Assembly: GCF_004014855.1 (NCBI RefSeq)
Contig: NZ_CP034930.1
Location: 744,001 to 808,000 of the forward strand
Length of the DNA: 64,000 nucleotides
Source of the DNA: Apibacter raozihei
Lineage (GTDB): Bacteria > Bacteroidota > Bacteroidia > Flavobacteriales > Weeksellaceae
Direction of reading: 5' to 3'
The first letter of the stretch is position 1; each line of letters begins with the position of its first letter. A program made the position numbers and the translations under genes. Below are positions 36,121 to 49,020 of this stretch, piece after piece. The notes beneath the pieces were generated by a model. The model was not told the origin of the DNA, ran no database searches, and saw nothing but the letters and a program-made list of their open reading frames with translations.

Positions 36121-36784
36121 TTTTATAAATAATAATATCAATGTTATTATCTAATAACACGGAGCTTTAATAATAAAAAATGATTTTAATGTTTAGCAGT
36201 TTAAACATACATATGGAGCTTATAGCATATACCATTTGTGCAACTAAATAGCAGACATATAATTAATTTATAATTCAGAAGTAAAATTGATAGAAAGTCA
36301 TTTAACTTATCCTAAAACATTTTTAAATCCGAAATAAAATTATTATAAAAAACTCATTTTTTCAAAATATAACAACCATTTATTATTTAATTCTGCTGCG
36401 AAGTTAATACATTCAATAAAATTTCGCAATGAGACATATATCATACTTTTTTACTACTAAATATAATGTATAAGTATCCAGGATAATTAGAAAAAATTAA
36501 GTACTATGAATTTGTAGTAATTGAAAAGATTTAAAAATTTAATCTAATTTCAATATTCTATGCTAAATATATATTATGACTATGTTATTAATTTCTTATC
36601 GGTTTATTACTTATTTTTTAAAGGCTTAAATAAATAAAAGCTGAACTTAAAGAGAGAATATAAAAAAAATTGAATTAATCAAAAACAATCAGAGCGATAG
36701 AGCTAGGTATAGAATTGGTTATAGATATAACTATAATGGTTTTTATTGAGTAGTAGAAATAGAATTAAAAAAGATAAATTAAAT
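36121..36784. other. Long AT-rich intergenic region
   Basis: About 665 bases between the DASS gene start (minus) and the rRNA operon terminator. It must hold the DASS promoter. Only short weak palindromes are visible, and no ORF or RNA gene. Confidence 0.55.
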
Positions 36785-36819
36785 AAAAAAACCCTTAATC
36801 ATTTCTGATTAAGGGTTTT
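36785..36819 (-). terminator. Terminator of the rRNA operon
   Basis: Perfect 14-bp stem AAAACCCTTAATCA (36788-36801) and TGATTAAGGGTTTT (36806-36819) with a TTTC loop, followed on the minus strand by T-rich sequence. It lies about 12 bases after 5S rRNA. Confidence 0.9.
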
Positions 36820-36831
36820 CATGTTTAAAAA

Positions 36832-36940
<109 letters not shown>

Positions 36941-36949
36941 ATATCTTAA

Positions 36950-36976
36950 TGGGATTTTATATAAATAAATTGAACC
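36950..36976 (-). repeat. 23S processing stem, 3' arm
   Basis: 27 bases that pair with 39885-39911 on the other side of 23S rRNA. In RNA, 26 of 27 positions pair (one G-U, one A-C mismatch). Typical site for RNase III release of pre-23S. Confidence 0.85.
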
Positions 36977-37024
36977 TTCCAGCTTCCTGAAAAACGGCTT
37001 GTTTTTCTGTATGTTTGTTTTAAT

Positions 37025-39870
<2,846 letters not shown>

Positions 39871-39884
39871 CAGGACGGCTGCTC

Positions 39885-39911
39885 GGTTTAATTTCTTTAT
39901 ATAAAATCCCA
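39885..39911 (-). repeat. 23S processing stem, 5' arm
   Basis: Pairs with 36950-36976 across the whole 23S gene (see that entry). Confidence 0.85.
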
Positions 39912-39961
39912 GTAATGTCAATGATCTGTATAACAACACTTGTTATAATCTTGTATCTTTT

Positions 39962-39991
39962 ATAAAAATAACGCTTTTTCGTTATTTTTAT
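39962..39991 (-). repeat. Perfect hairpin between tRNA-Ala and 23S
   Basis: 12-bp perfect stem ATAAAAATAACG / CGTTATTTTTAT with a 6-base loop, nine bases past the tRNA-Ala 3' end. It may be a processing signal in the rRNA precursor; the minus strand has no T-run to make it a terminator. Confidence 0.6.
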
Positions 39992-40000
39992 TAATACTTG

Positions 40001-40074
40001 TGGAGAATAAGGGAGTCGAACCCTTGACCTCCTGCGTGCAAGGCAGGCGCTCTAGCCAACTGAGCTAATTCCCC
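40001..40074 (-). tRNA. tRNA-Ala (anticodon TGC)
   Basis: Minus-strand cloverleaf GGGGAAT ... ATTCTCC plus A, anticodon stem CCTGC/GCAGG with loop CTTGCAC (anticodon TGC), T-arm GGGTTCGACTCCC. It stands in the 16S-23S spacer, as is standard. Confidence 0.97.
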
Positions 40075-40086
40075 TTGGTCATCTTG

Positions 40087-40160
40087 TAGTCTCAGGCAGA
40101 CTCGAACTGCCGACCTCTACATTATCAGTGTAGCGCTCTAACCGGCTGAGCTATGAGACT
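40087..40160 (-). tRNA. tRNA-Ile (anticodon GAT)
   Basis: Minus-strand cloverleaf AGTCTCA ... TGAGACT plus A, anticodon stem CTACA/TGTAG with loop CTGATAA (anticodon GAT), T-arm GCAGTTCGAGTCTGC. It precedes tRNA-Ala in the operon. Confidence 0.97.
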
Positions 40161-40371
40161 CTGTCTGTTTGGTCTTTCCTGTACTTACTTTAAGCTCTTT
40201 CTGTCTTTCCTGTGCTCGTAGATGGTTCCAGGGGTGTGTTATTATATTGTGTGTTTCTTTTTTTATTTTTCTTTGCTTTCATGTGACACTTGATATTTTT
40301 TAATCTTATTGTTTATTACTATATATTAATCATTATAATTATTTATAGCTTAAATAATAAACAGACAAACT

Positions 40372-40395
40372 CCTGGAATAAAATAATTCCATTTG
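40372..40395 (-). repeat. 16S processing stem, 3' arm
   Basis: Two blocks, CCTGGAATAA (40372-40381) and TAATTCCATTTG (40384-40395), are inverted repeats of TTATTCCAGG (42009-42018) and CAAATGGAATTA (41988-41999) on the other side of 16S. Together they form a bulged stem that should be cut in pre-16S processing. Confidence 0.8.
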
Positions 40396-40425
40396 GGTTA
40401 TCTTGTGATAACTCCTGTACTCTAA

Positions 40426-41945
<1,520 letters not shown>

Positions 41946-41987
41946 TAAAATTTTTGTTTCTTTAACATGGTAGTTATCCCTAAAACT

Positions 41988-42018
41988 CAAATGGAATTAA
42001 CTTTGTTATTATTCCAGG
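41988..42018 (-). repeat. 16S processing stem, 5' arm
   Basis: CAAATGGAATTA (41988-41999) and TTATTCCAGG (42009-42018) pair with the arm at 40372-40395. It lies in the transcribed leader. Confidence 0.8.
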
Positions 42019-42146
42019 TTTGCTGTTTTGTCTTTTTATCTTGTGTCTCTTTTTTCATTCTTAAAAAAGAAACTTTATGTCAACGATCTTCTTTGTTTGC
42101 GCCCCTTCGCTACTTTCGTTATCTCAGTAATTCCGGATTGCGAGTG

Positions 42147-42176
42147 CAAAGATACAGACTTTTTCTTATCCTCCAA
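42147..42176 (-). promoter_or_regulatory. rRNA operon promoter
   Basis: On the minus strand: TTG (42174-42176), exactly 19 bases, TATCTTTG (42147-42154). It is about 200 bases before the 16S 5' end and matches the Bacteroidota consensus in sequence and spacing. Confidence 0.85.
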
Positions 42177-42188
42177 ATATTTCTGCAC

Positions 42189-42284
42189 TTTTTTTTGACT
42201 TTTTTTAACCCCAAACCTATAACTCACTATTAAACAATTAGATAAATCATTAACTTTTTTTTACCTTTTTTTAACCTTTTTTTT
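42189..42284 (-). promoter_or_regulatory. Phased T-tracts upstream of the rRNA promoter
   Basis: Tracts of seven or eight T (A on the transcribed-direction strand) start at 42189, 42200, 42255, 42266 and 42277. All spacings are multiples of 11 bases (11, 55, 11, 11), close to one DNA turn. Such phasing bends DNA, and A-rich tracts just upstream of -33 can act as UP elements. Confidence 0.65.
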
Positions 42285-42485
42285 CCAATTCTCTCACTTC
42301 TCCTATTTTCCACTGTTAACCCGATTTTATTTCCTTCTTATCCTACTCTATTTTTATTCATCTATTCTAGGATATACTTAACTCTTCACCCTCTTTTAAT
42401 TGGGATGTCGTTCTGCAATATCTATAGTTGTACAAAAACTAATATTTAAATTAATGGTTAAATCATACGAACGGGTTTTTATATT
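42285..42485. other. Pyrimidine-rich intergenic stretch
   Basis: About 200 bases, C/T-rich on the plus strand, between the phased tracts and the hairpin at 42486. No ORF, RNA gene or promoter pair is seen. Confidence 0.45.
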
Positions 42486-42519
42486 CGAGCGGGCGCCAAA
42501 ATCATTTGACGCCCGCCCG
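42486..42519 (-). terminator. GC-rich hairpin after the DPP7 gene
   Basis: 15-bp stem between 42486-42500 and 42505-42519 with a 4-base loop. Two pairs are G-U in minus-strand RNA but A-C mismatches in plus-strand RNA, so it is built for the minus strand. It is 26 bases past the DPP7 stop. There is no T-run after it, so it may protect the mRNA 3' end rather than terminate. Confidence 0.55.
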
Positions 42520-42545
42520 TAATTTCTACTTATATCTATTAATAC

Positions 42546-44687
42546 TTATTTTACTATTTTCATTTCGTTAATTAGATTTTCTGCTCCTGCATATTTTTCT
42601 ATTATAAATAATACAAATCGAATATCCGTATTTATACATCGCTGTAACTTTTCGTCAAACTGAATATTTCCACTCATGGCTTCCCAGTTCCCATCAAATG
42701 CCAATCCTATTAGTTCTCCATTACCATTAATGACGGGCGAACCTGAATTCCCTCCAGTTATGTCATTATCTGAAAGAAAGTCAACCGGTAATTCCCCATA
42801 TTCATTAGCATAATCTCCATAATCTTTTGAATTGTATAAATCGATCAACTTCTGAGGTAAATCAAATTCCGCATCACCTTTTTTATATTTAGCAATCATA
42901 CCTTTTAAGGTTGTGTAATAATTTAATCGGGCATCGTTGGGTTTTTCCGGATTATCCATTAAGGTTTTAACTGTTCCGTAGGTTAGTCTCATGGTTGAAT
43001 TAGCATCAGGGTAAAAGACTTTTTTAGGGAAAGTTTTTCTTAATCCATCAATAAAAAGTCTTTGAGACTTTTCAAATGTGTCGTTTAATTGAATCTCTCC
43101 CTCAGTTTTGTTCATTAATGTAGTTGCTGCTTCTTTAGACAATACATAGAGGGGATCGTTGTGTAAAACTTCTTTGGATGGATGGTTAATAAAGTTGATA
43201 ATGGATTCTTTATCTTTAAATAAAGAGCTTTCTGTTAAATTTTCTATGTTATTTACAGTAATTTTACCTTGTGAAATGGATTTAAGCTGATTTTTTAGCG
43301 GTACTCTTTCAACATATAATTGAAGAAGCTCTTTTGCCAGCTCTTTTTCTACCTCCGGGTGAAGGGTTTCATACATTGAATTGATAGTTTCGATGTATTT
43401 AGGTTTCATTGCTTCTCTTCCTTCATCTGACTGATCCAGATAAGTAGAAAGCATATCTCCTATACGGTTGGGCATACTCACGTAAGAACTGGCTCTCAAA
43501 AACCAAAATAAATACATTTTATCTGCAACCATAAGGTTAGTTTGCTGGTAATAGTTTTTAAGACTGGACAAAACGGAGGAATACTTATCTTTATTTTTGG
43601 ATTGTAATGCCCATCGTGTAAATTCTTTTTCTTCTTTTTCTTTATAAGCTATAACCTCATTTTTTTTTATAGCTTCAATCATTCCGATTCTGTTTTTCCA
43701 GTAATTTGCTATACTTGCATATTTTCCTGCGTAATTTAATTCTATAGCTTTATCTTTTTCACTATGTTTTTTCAATATATCCAACGCATGTCTGGACGCT
43801 TCAATAAATGGTGGATATTCATATTCTACTAATTGCTGTATTCCATAAGATGTAAGATATCGACTGGTAACACCGGGATATCCTAAAATCATAGCATAAT
43901 CTCCGGGTTTTATTCCGGAAATATTTATAGGCAACGAATGCTTAGGCTGATATGCTATATTATTTTCAGAGTATTCGGAAGGATTCCCCGCTTTATCAGC
44001 GTATATTCTGAACATAGAAAAATCTCCGGTATGTCTCGGCCATTCCCAATTATCTGTATCTCCTCCAAATTTACCAATAGATGCCGGAGGAGCTCCAACA
44101 AATCGTATATCGGTGAAATCCTGATATACAAAGTAATAGAATTCATTTCCCTGAAAAAAAGATCGCACTACAACTGTATATTTCCCCTTTTCATTATTTT
44201 CCTGTTCTATTTTTTCAAATTCTTCTTTTATTATTTCCTGTCTTTGCTTCTCAGTAATTTTCTTTTGATTAAGCCGGGCATTTATTCTTTCTGTTGCATC
44301 TCCCATTCGTATTAAAAAACGGACATACAATCCTTTTACGGGAATTTCTTCTTTTTTATTTTTAGCCCAGTAACCATCATTTAAATAATCATGCTCTGGT
44401 GTAGAAAGCGCAGCAATGTTAGAATATCCACAATGGTGATTTGTAAGTATCAGTCCTTGGTCAGAAACAATTTCACCTGTACAGAACCCACCAAAACTTA
44501 CAATTGCATCTTTTAGACTTGAGTTATTAACGCTGTATATTTCTTCGGGGGTTAATTTGAGTCCTTCTTTTTGCATATCAACGTAATTTAAACGCTTAAT
44601 AAGCATCATTAACCACATTCCCTCATCTGCTTTGGCTGGTATAAGGGTTAATACGGATAGGCATAATCCTAAAATTATTCTTTTCAT
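42546..44687 (-). CDS. S46-family dipeptidyl peptidase, DPP7 type
   Basis: 713 residues: signal peptide (MKRIILGLCLSVLTLIPAKA), then the chymotrypsin-like S46 fold. Catalytic His in LTNHHCGY (about 85), Asp region in DTDNWEWPRHTGDFS, Ser in GNSGSPV (S648). The S1 position reads AFDGNWEAMSG: Gly there (about 666) is the mark of DPP7 (hydrophobic P1), whereas DPP11 has Arg for acidic P1. It releases dipeptides from oligopeptides in the periplasm, feeding POT-type importers such as those at 30647-34349. Monocistronic. DPP7 versus DPP11 is inferred from that single position and its context. Confidence 0.93.
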   Translation of the reverse strand: MKRIILGLCLSVLTLIPAKADEGMWLMMLIKRLNYVDMQKEGLKLTPEEIYSVNNSSLKDAIVSFGGFCTGEIVSDQGLILTNHHCGYSNIAALSTPEHDYLNDGYWAKNKKEEIPVKGLYVRFLIRMGDATERINARLNQKKITEKQRQEIIKEEFEKIEQENNEKGKYTVVVRSFFQGNEFYYFVYQDFTDIRFVGAPPASIGKFGGDTDNWEWPRHTGDFSMFRIYADKAGNPSEYSENNIAYQPKHSLPINISGIKPGDYAMILGYPGVTSRYLTSYGIQQLVEYEYPPFIEASRHALDILKKHSEKDKAIELNYAGKYASIANYWKNRIGMIEAIKKNEVIAYKEKEEKEFTRWALQSKNKDKYSSVLSSLKNYYQQTNLMVADKMYLFWFLRASSYVSMPNRIGDMLSTYLDQSDEGREAMKPKYIETINSMYETLHPEVEKELAKELLQLYVERVPLKNQLKSISQGKITVNNIENLTESSLFKDKESIINFINHPSKEVLHNDPLYVLSKEAATTLMNKTEGEIQLNDTFEKSQRLFIDGLRKTFPKKVFYPDANSTMRLTYGTVKTLMDNPEKPNDARLNYYTTLKGMIAKYKKGDAEFDLPQKLIDLYNSKDYGDYANEYGELPVDFLSDNDITGGNSGSPVINGNGELIGLAFDGNWEAMSGNIQFDEKLQRCINTDIRFVLFIIEKYAGAENLINEMKIVK

Positions 44688-44860
44688 CTATATATTATTT
44701 TTATCTACGCTAAATTATCACTATTTTCTTAATTTCAAATGTATAGTAAATACTTCCTAATTGTGTTACTATCATTTGACTCTTAATTTATATGTGTGGA
44801 ATAGATATATTTCTATCATTTTTTTCTTTAATAATCTTTGGTATAAATATGTTTAAATAT

Positions 44861-44886
44861 AAAAAGCCGAAATCATCCGGCTTTTT
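44861..44886 (-). terminator. Terminator after HMG-CoA reductase
   Basis: Stem AAAAAGCCG (44861-44869) and CGGCTTTTT (44878-44886), usable on the minus strand 26 bases after the HMG-CoA reductase stop. Confidence 0.8.
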
Positions 44887-44911
44887 ATACAATTTTTTAA
44901 ATTGCTATATA

Positions 44912-46240
44912 TTACTTGTTGCGAAGTTTTTCTAACTCTGAAATCACTACGTGATGAGAAACTGTCTTATCTTTAAAAAAGCTTACAAAATAATTTTTTT
45001 CTTCTTCTGTTGCTGCATGTTGATTTAGTATATTTAAAAGGTGCATTTTCATATGCCCTTTTTGAATACCTGTAGTTACTAAAGAACGTAATGCAGCAAA
45101 ATTTTGAGCTAACCCTGCTACGGCTACTATCTGCATGAGTTTTTCGGCAGAGGGCTTGTTTAAAATCTGCAAGGATGCAATAACCAGAGGATGAAGCTTG
45201 GTTAATCCTCCGACAACCCCTAACGATAAAGGCAAATCTAACCAAAACTTAAAAATGCCGTTATGAATTTCACAATGGGTCAAACTCCTATATTTTCCAG
45301 AGTGTGAGGCATACGTATGTACGCAGGCTTCCACGGCTCTAAAATCATTACCTGTGGCTATTACTACGGAATCTACCCCATTCATAATTCCTTTATTGTG
45401 TGTGGTAGCTCTGTAAGGTTCTATTTCAGCTATCTCAACTGCCTGTTTAAATTTCCAGGCAAATTCTTGAGGAGAAATTCCACTTTCATCAATTAAGTCT
45501 TCGATTTTACAGCTTACTTCTGCACGTGCTAAGCAATCAGGAGTATAATTAGACAGTATGGACATTATGATCTGCATAGAGTTTTTTTCGTCTTCAGTAA
45601 AACTTTCTGCTTTTTGAATTTCGTATTTTAATGTTTGAGAAAACTGTTCTAAACATGAATTGATAAAATTAGCTCCCATGCTATCTCTTGTATCAAACGA
45701 AGCCTGAATCTGATAATAGCATTCTAATTCTGAAGTTTTGTCAATCAATTCAATAGCATTTATCCCCCCACCCCGTAATACCATATTACGAGTTATATCT
45801 TTTGTTTGCTTATAAAGTTCTTCTTGTAAATATAAGGCAAACCATGATTTTAATTTTTCTGGATTACCTTTAAAAATGAAATGAACATGTCCCAGTTTTG
45901 AAGCTCCAAGGATAGAGGTTTTAAACCCTCCTTTATCTAACCAGAATTTAGCAGATTTTGAGGCTGCGGCTACAACTGAACTTTCTTCTATAGCCATAGG
46001 TATTGCAAACACTTCATTGTTTATCAAAAAATTCGGAGCAATTCCATAGGGCATATAAAAATTGGATATTGTATTTTCAGAAAATTCTTCATGCAATTTT
46101 TGTAAAGCGGCATCTTCATTCCAATATTGTGTTAAAATATTTTGAACTTCTTCAGAGTTGTCTGTATAATTGTTTACCAACCACTTAATTTTATCTATTT
46201 TACCTAATCTGGAAAATCCTTCTATTATTTTATTTTTCAT
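44912..46240 (-). CDS. Hydroxymethylglutaryl-CoA reductase, class II
   Basis: 442 residues in the class II (bacterial) HMG-CoA reductase form. Visible active-site segments: EESSVVAAASKSAKFW (catalytic Glu), FDTRDSMGANFINSC, ATTHNKGIMNGVDSVVIATGND (catalytic Lys and Asp) and GIQKGHMKMH (catalytic His). Although class II enzymes are often called degradative, in Flavobacteriia this enzyme serves the mevalonate route to isoprenoids. No mevalonate kinase gene lies beside it. Cofactor preference is not readable. Divergent from the ABC pair at 46299. Confidence 0.93.
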   Translation of the reverse strand: MKNKIIEGFSRLGKIDKIKWLVNNYTDNSEEVQNILTQYWNEDAALQKLHEEFSENTISNFYMPYGIAPNFLINNEVFAIPMAIEESSVVAAASKSAKFWLDKGGFKTSILGASKLGHVHFIFKGNPEKLKSWFALYLQEELYKQTKDITRNMVLRGGGINAIELIDKTSELECYYQIQASFDTRDSMGANFINSCLEQFSQTLKYEIQKAESFTEDEKNSMQIIMSILSNYTPDCLARAEVSCKIEDLIDESGISPQEFAWKFKQAVEIAEIEPYRATTHNKGIMNGVDSVVIATGNDFRAVEACVHTYASHSGKYRSLTHCEIHNGIFKFWLDLPLSLGVVGGLTKLHPLVIASLQILNKPSAEKLMQIVAVAGLAQNFAALRSLVTTGIQKGHMKMHLLNILNQHAATEEEKNYFVSFFKDKTVSHHVVISELEKLRNK

Positions 46241-46298
46241 CCTTGGAAAGATACATTAATTTGTAACAAAGTTATAATATATTTAACTAATCTGTAAA

Positions 46299-47219
46299 TT
46301 GAATGATTTGAAAAACCGCTTATTTTTAAAATATTTATACTTTAGATGTAAACAAATTCTACGGTTACTAAATAACAGCTTAGATTATTCTGTTTGTTTG
46401 ACTGTTGCAAGTATCATACTTTATTTTATAAAACTGCCTGATTACATTTATTTAATTATATACTTCACTTGTTTTTCTTTTCTTAATAAAAGAAGGGATA
46501 CAAAATTTTTAGCTAAGCTATTTGAAAATAAATCTTTTCTGATGCAAATACAAGAAAATCTCATCGTCTTTGCTTTTGTTACATTATTGATTTACTCAAA
46601 AATTACTGATTTTAAAATACTTATATTCTGTTTTCTCTGGGCAATCTTATCTCCTAAGATCTCTTTTAATATGGATATATTGCAACTTAAAATTATTGAT
46701 CTTTTGCCTGTGCATATTTTCGAGTGGAAATCTGCGTTAAGAAAAAACATATTTTCTTACCTGATTTTATATATTTTACTTTTTTTATCCAGTTATCATC
46801 CATTTACTTATATAGTTATGTTGCTGTTGGTTTTATCTTCATTTATAGAGATTTACAAATATTTGGAACCTAAAGAGTTATATAAATCTTATTTTCAAAA
46901 GTTTTCATTAGTAGAAAAATATAAAATATCTTTAAAGGTTTTTAACGTAATAATCATTCCTCCATTCATTCTATTTGGATTTATAAATACTTTATACTCT
47001 GAATTTTTATTACTTTTTTTTCCTGTCAATTTATTTATTTTAGAAATTATTTCCAGAAAGTATAAAAATTACTCAGATAATCGCAGAATCATCGAATTCA
47101 ATCCTGTTCTGCTGATTATTTTACTGATCAAATCTATACTTATTGTACCCAGCTTATATTCTATACGTAATAACACTCAAATTGCAAATAAGAAAATCTC
47201 AGTGTATGTTAGTAATTAA
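46299..47219 (+). CDS. ABC-2-like membrane subunit
   Basis: 306 residues, nearly all hydrophobic, with about eight membrane helices and no signal peptide. The frame opens at TTG 46299; the next in-frame ATG would delete about 80 residues and two helices, so TTG is the likely start. It overlaps the ATPase gene by 14 bases, so the pair forms one transporter. No conserved motif identifies the substrate; such two-gene sets often export peptides, lipids or antibiotics. It is a weakly conserved permease, recognised mainly through its partner. Confidence 0.7.
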   Translation: MNDLKNRLFLKYLYFRCKQILRLLNNSLDYSVCLTVASIILYFIKLPDYIYLIIYFTCFSFLNKRRDTKFLAKLFENKSFLMQIQENLIVFAFVTLLIYSKITDFKILIFCFLWAILSPKISFNMDILQLKIIDLLPVHIFEWKSALRKNIFSYLILYILLFLSSYHPFTYIVMLLLVLSSFIEIYKYLEPKELYKSYFQKFSLVEKYKISLKVFNVIIIPPFILFGFINTLYSEFLLLFFPVNLFILEIISRKYKNYSDNRRIIEFNPVLLIILLIKSILIVPSLYSIRNNTQIANKKISVYVSN

Positions 47220-47850
47220 AAATTTACTTGTGTCTTATAGTTCTAAGGTCGTCCTTAACAAACTAAATCTAACTATTCCTATGGGTGAAGTTTTCGGAAT
47301 TCTTGGTATGAATGGGGCTGGCAAAACTACACTTTTCGAAAGTATTTATCAAAACAATAAATACAAGGGAGAAGTTTTATTTAAGGGAAAAACTCTTGAG
47401 AAAAAGAATCTTTCTTATGTTGAAGCAGAAAATTATTTTTATCCTTTTATGAAATGTAAAGAGTATCTTGATTTTTTCACTTTTTCAGATTCTCTTTATA
47501 AATGGAAAGAATACTTTTCCTTTGAATTGGAGCAGTACGTTGAAAATTTTTCTACTGGAAATAAGAAAAAACTTGCTATAACCGGAGCTACTTTACTAAA
47601 TCGGAATATCTATTTACTAGATGAGCCTTTTAACGGCCTGGATTTTGAAAGTGTTGAAAAACTTTATCTACTAATTAATCATCTGAAAAGTCTTGGGAAA
47701 ACCATCCTTCTTAGTTCGCATATTATGGAAACCCTTGAAAATTGCTGCGATAGAATAGGTATTTTAGAGGGAGGTACAATTGATTCAGTCTATAGTATTG
47801 AAAAATTTGCTGAATATAAGAATAAAGTCAGAAGCAAAAATTCTTGTTAA
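47206..47850 (+). CDS. ABC transporter ATP-binding protein
   Basis: 214 residues from ATG 47206 (MLVIKNLLVSYSSKVVL); a longer open frame upstream lies inside the permease gene. Walker A GMNGAGKTT, Walker B IYLLDEPFNGLDF and H-loop SSHIMETLE are intact. The signature is degenerate: ENFSTGNKKKLAI replaces LSGGQ, a common variant in bacteriocin- and ABC-2-type exporters. The 14-base overlap indicates tight coupling to the permease. Confidence 0.88.
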   Translation: MLVIKNLLVSYSSKVVLNKLNLTIPMGEVFGILGMNGAGKTTLFESIYQNNKYKGEVLFKGKTLEKKNLSYVEAENYFYPFMKCKEYLDFFTFSDSLYKWKEYFSFELEQYVENFSTGNKKKLAITGATLLNRNIYLLDEPFNGLDFESVEKLYLLINHLKSLGKTILLSSHIMETLENCCDRIGILEGGTIDSVYSIEKFAEYKNKVRSKNSC

Positions 47851-47877
47851 ATCTGTTATTTACTGAATAAATTATAT

Positions 47878-47912
47878 AAAAAAACGATAAATCAAAATTT
47901 ATCGTTTTACTT
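47878..47912. terminator. Bidirectional terminator between the ABC pair and the SusCD operon
   Basis: Perfect 12-bp stem AAAACGATAAAT (47881-47892) and ATTTATCGTTTT (47897-47908) with a CAAA loop, flanked by A-run and T-rich sequence; it serves both convergent units. Confidence 0.85.
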
Positions 47913-47932
47913 AATACTTACTACAGGATATT

Positions 47933-49000
47933 TTAATAAAGGGCACTTCCAACATCTTTGGGTTTATAATCAATTTGTAGAATTTTTGCTATTGTAGCGG
48001 CAATTTGATCATTATAATATTGTTCTTTGTCAAATAGTGGAGGATGAACCTGATTACCGATTAAAATCAGCCAGGTTTCTGATGAACCGGGAATTGCAAA
48101 ATAATGGTCTTTCCAATGATCTCCTGTACCTCTGCCATGATCAGTCGTAATTATAAATGTAGTTTGATCTTTATAATAGGAATCTGACTGTACATATTCC
48201 CACAATTCTCTGATCATTTGGTCATTTACATGAGCCGATTCCAAGTAGTGATTATAAGATCCGTCATGAGCAAAATCGTCCGTTTCTCCATAACCAATAA
48301 AAACTAATCTGGGTTTTTCTTTCTTGATTGTTTCCAATGCATAGTTATGGGTAAAAACATCGAATCGGACTCCCTGCCAACGTTTAGGTGTTTCATCCTG
48401 AAATTTGTCCAAAAATTTTTCAAGAAATGATGGGTTTGAAGACAAGCTATGTCTATAACCTGCATTAACGGGAAGCTTACTTCTTTCTTCATTAAATATA
48501 AATGGAAAAACATCCCATCCTCCAAATATGGCTATTTTACCTTTAAACATAGGATCCTGATTTGCAAATTCAAAGAGGGAAACATTAGGATTCCCTACCT
48601 TATTATTATTATTAATCCTTGTATCATCAGGTTTTCCTGTTATAATTTCATTATATCCCGGATAAGAAAAATGCATTCCATTTTTTACGTTAACCCTGCT
48701 ATTTTTATCTCTGTTCCCAATGATTACTCCCTGTTTTTCTACTTTGTCCCATATAAAAGGAAATAAGGCTTTTCTTCGTTCTTCATCCGATTCTTTCCAA
48801 AACTTATTTTTTAGCCGTTCTATATCCTGTGTATAGTTTTTGTCTTGAAGAAGCTCCCATTCAGCTCCTCTGAATAATTCCTGCCACCTTAATCCGTCCA
48901 GTGTAATCAGAAAAACTTTATTTTCCTGAGATTGTATTTTATTACTGTCAACTATTATTAAAAAAAGGGTTATGAGTACGGTAATTTTCATCTTTTTCAT
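47933..49000 (-). CDS. Secreted phosphodiesterase / alkaline-phosphatase-superfamily hydrolase
   Basis: 355 residues from ATG 49000; a longer frame from 49033 begins inside the upstream susD-like gene. Signal peptide to about residue 25. Metal and nucleophile positions fit the NPP/alkaline phosphatase superfamily: ITLDGLRWQELF, HFSYPGYNEIITG (probable nucleophile Ser in place of the usual Thr), YGETDDFAHDG and TTDHGRGTGDHWKDH (metal ligands). Likely hydrolyses phosphate mono- or diesters, or sulfate esters, in the periplasm. It is the last gene of the SusC-SusD operon. Confidence 0.85.
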   Translation of the reverse strand: MKKMKITVLITLFLIIVDSNKIQSQENKVFLITLDGLRWQELFRGAEWELLQDKNYTQDIERLKNKFWKESDEERRKALFPFIWDKVEKQGVIIGNRDKNSRVNVKNGMHFSYPGYNEIITGKPDDTRINNNNKVGNPNVSLFEFANQDPMFKGKIAIFGGWDVFPFIFNEERSKLPVNAGYRHSLSSNPSFLEKFLDKFQDETPKRWQGVRFDVFTHNYALETIKKEKPRLVFIGYGETDDFAHDGSYNHYLESAHVNDQMIRELWEYVQSDSYYKDQTTFIITTDHGRGTGDHWKDHYFAIPGSSETWLILIGNQVHPPLFDKEQYYNDQIAATIAKILQIDYKPKDVGSALY

Positions 49001-49020
49001 TTTTTTTATTCGTAATTTAA

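Noticed and set aside
36114-36784. Mobile element or attachment site in the long gap beside the rRNA operon
   Set aside because: No transposase fragment, terminal repeats or tRNA-end duplication was found.
42285-42485. Structured RNA in the pyrimidine-rich stretch
   Set aside because: No stable hairpins or conserved RNA motifs seen; only strand-biased composition.
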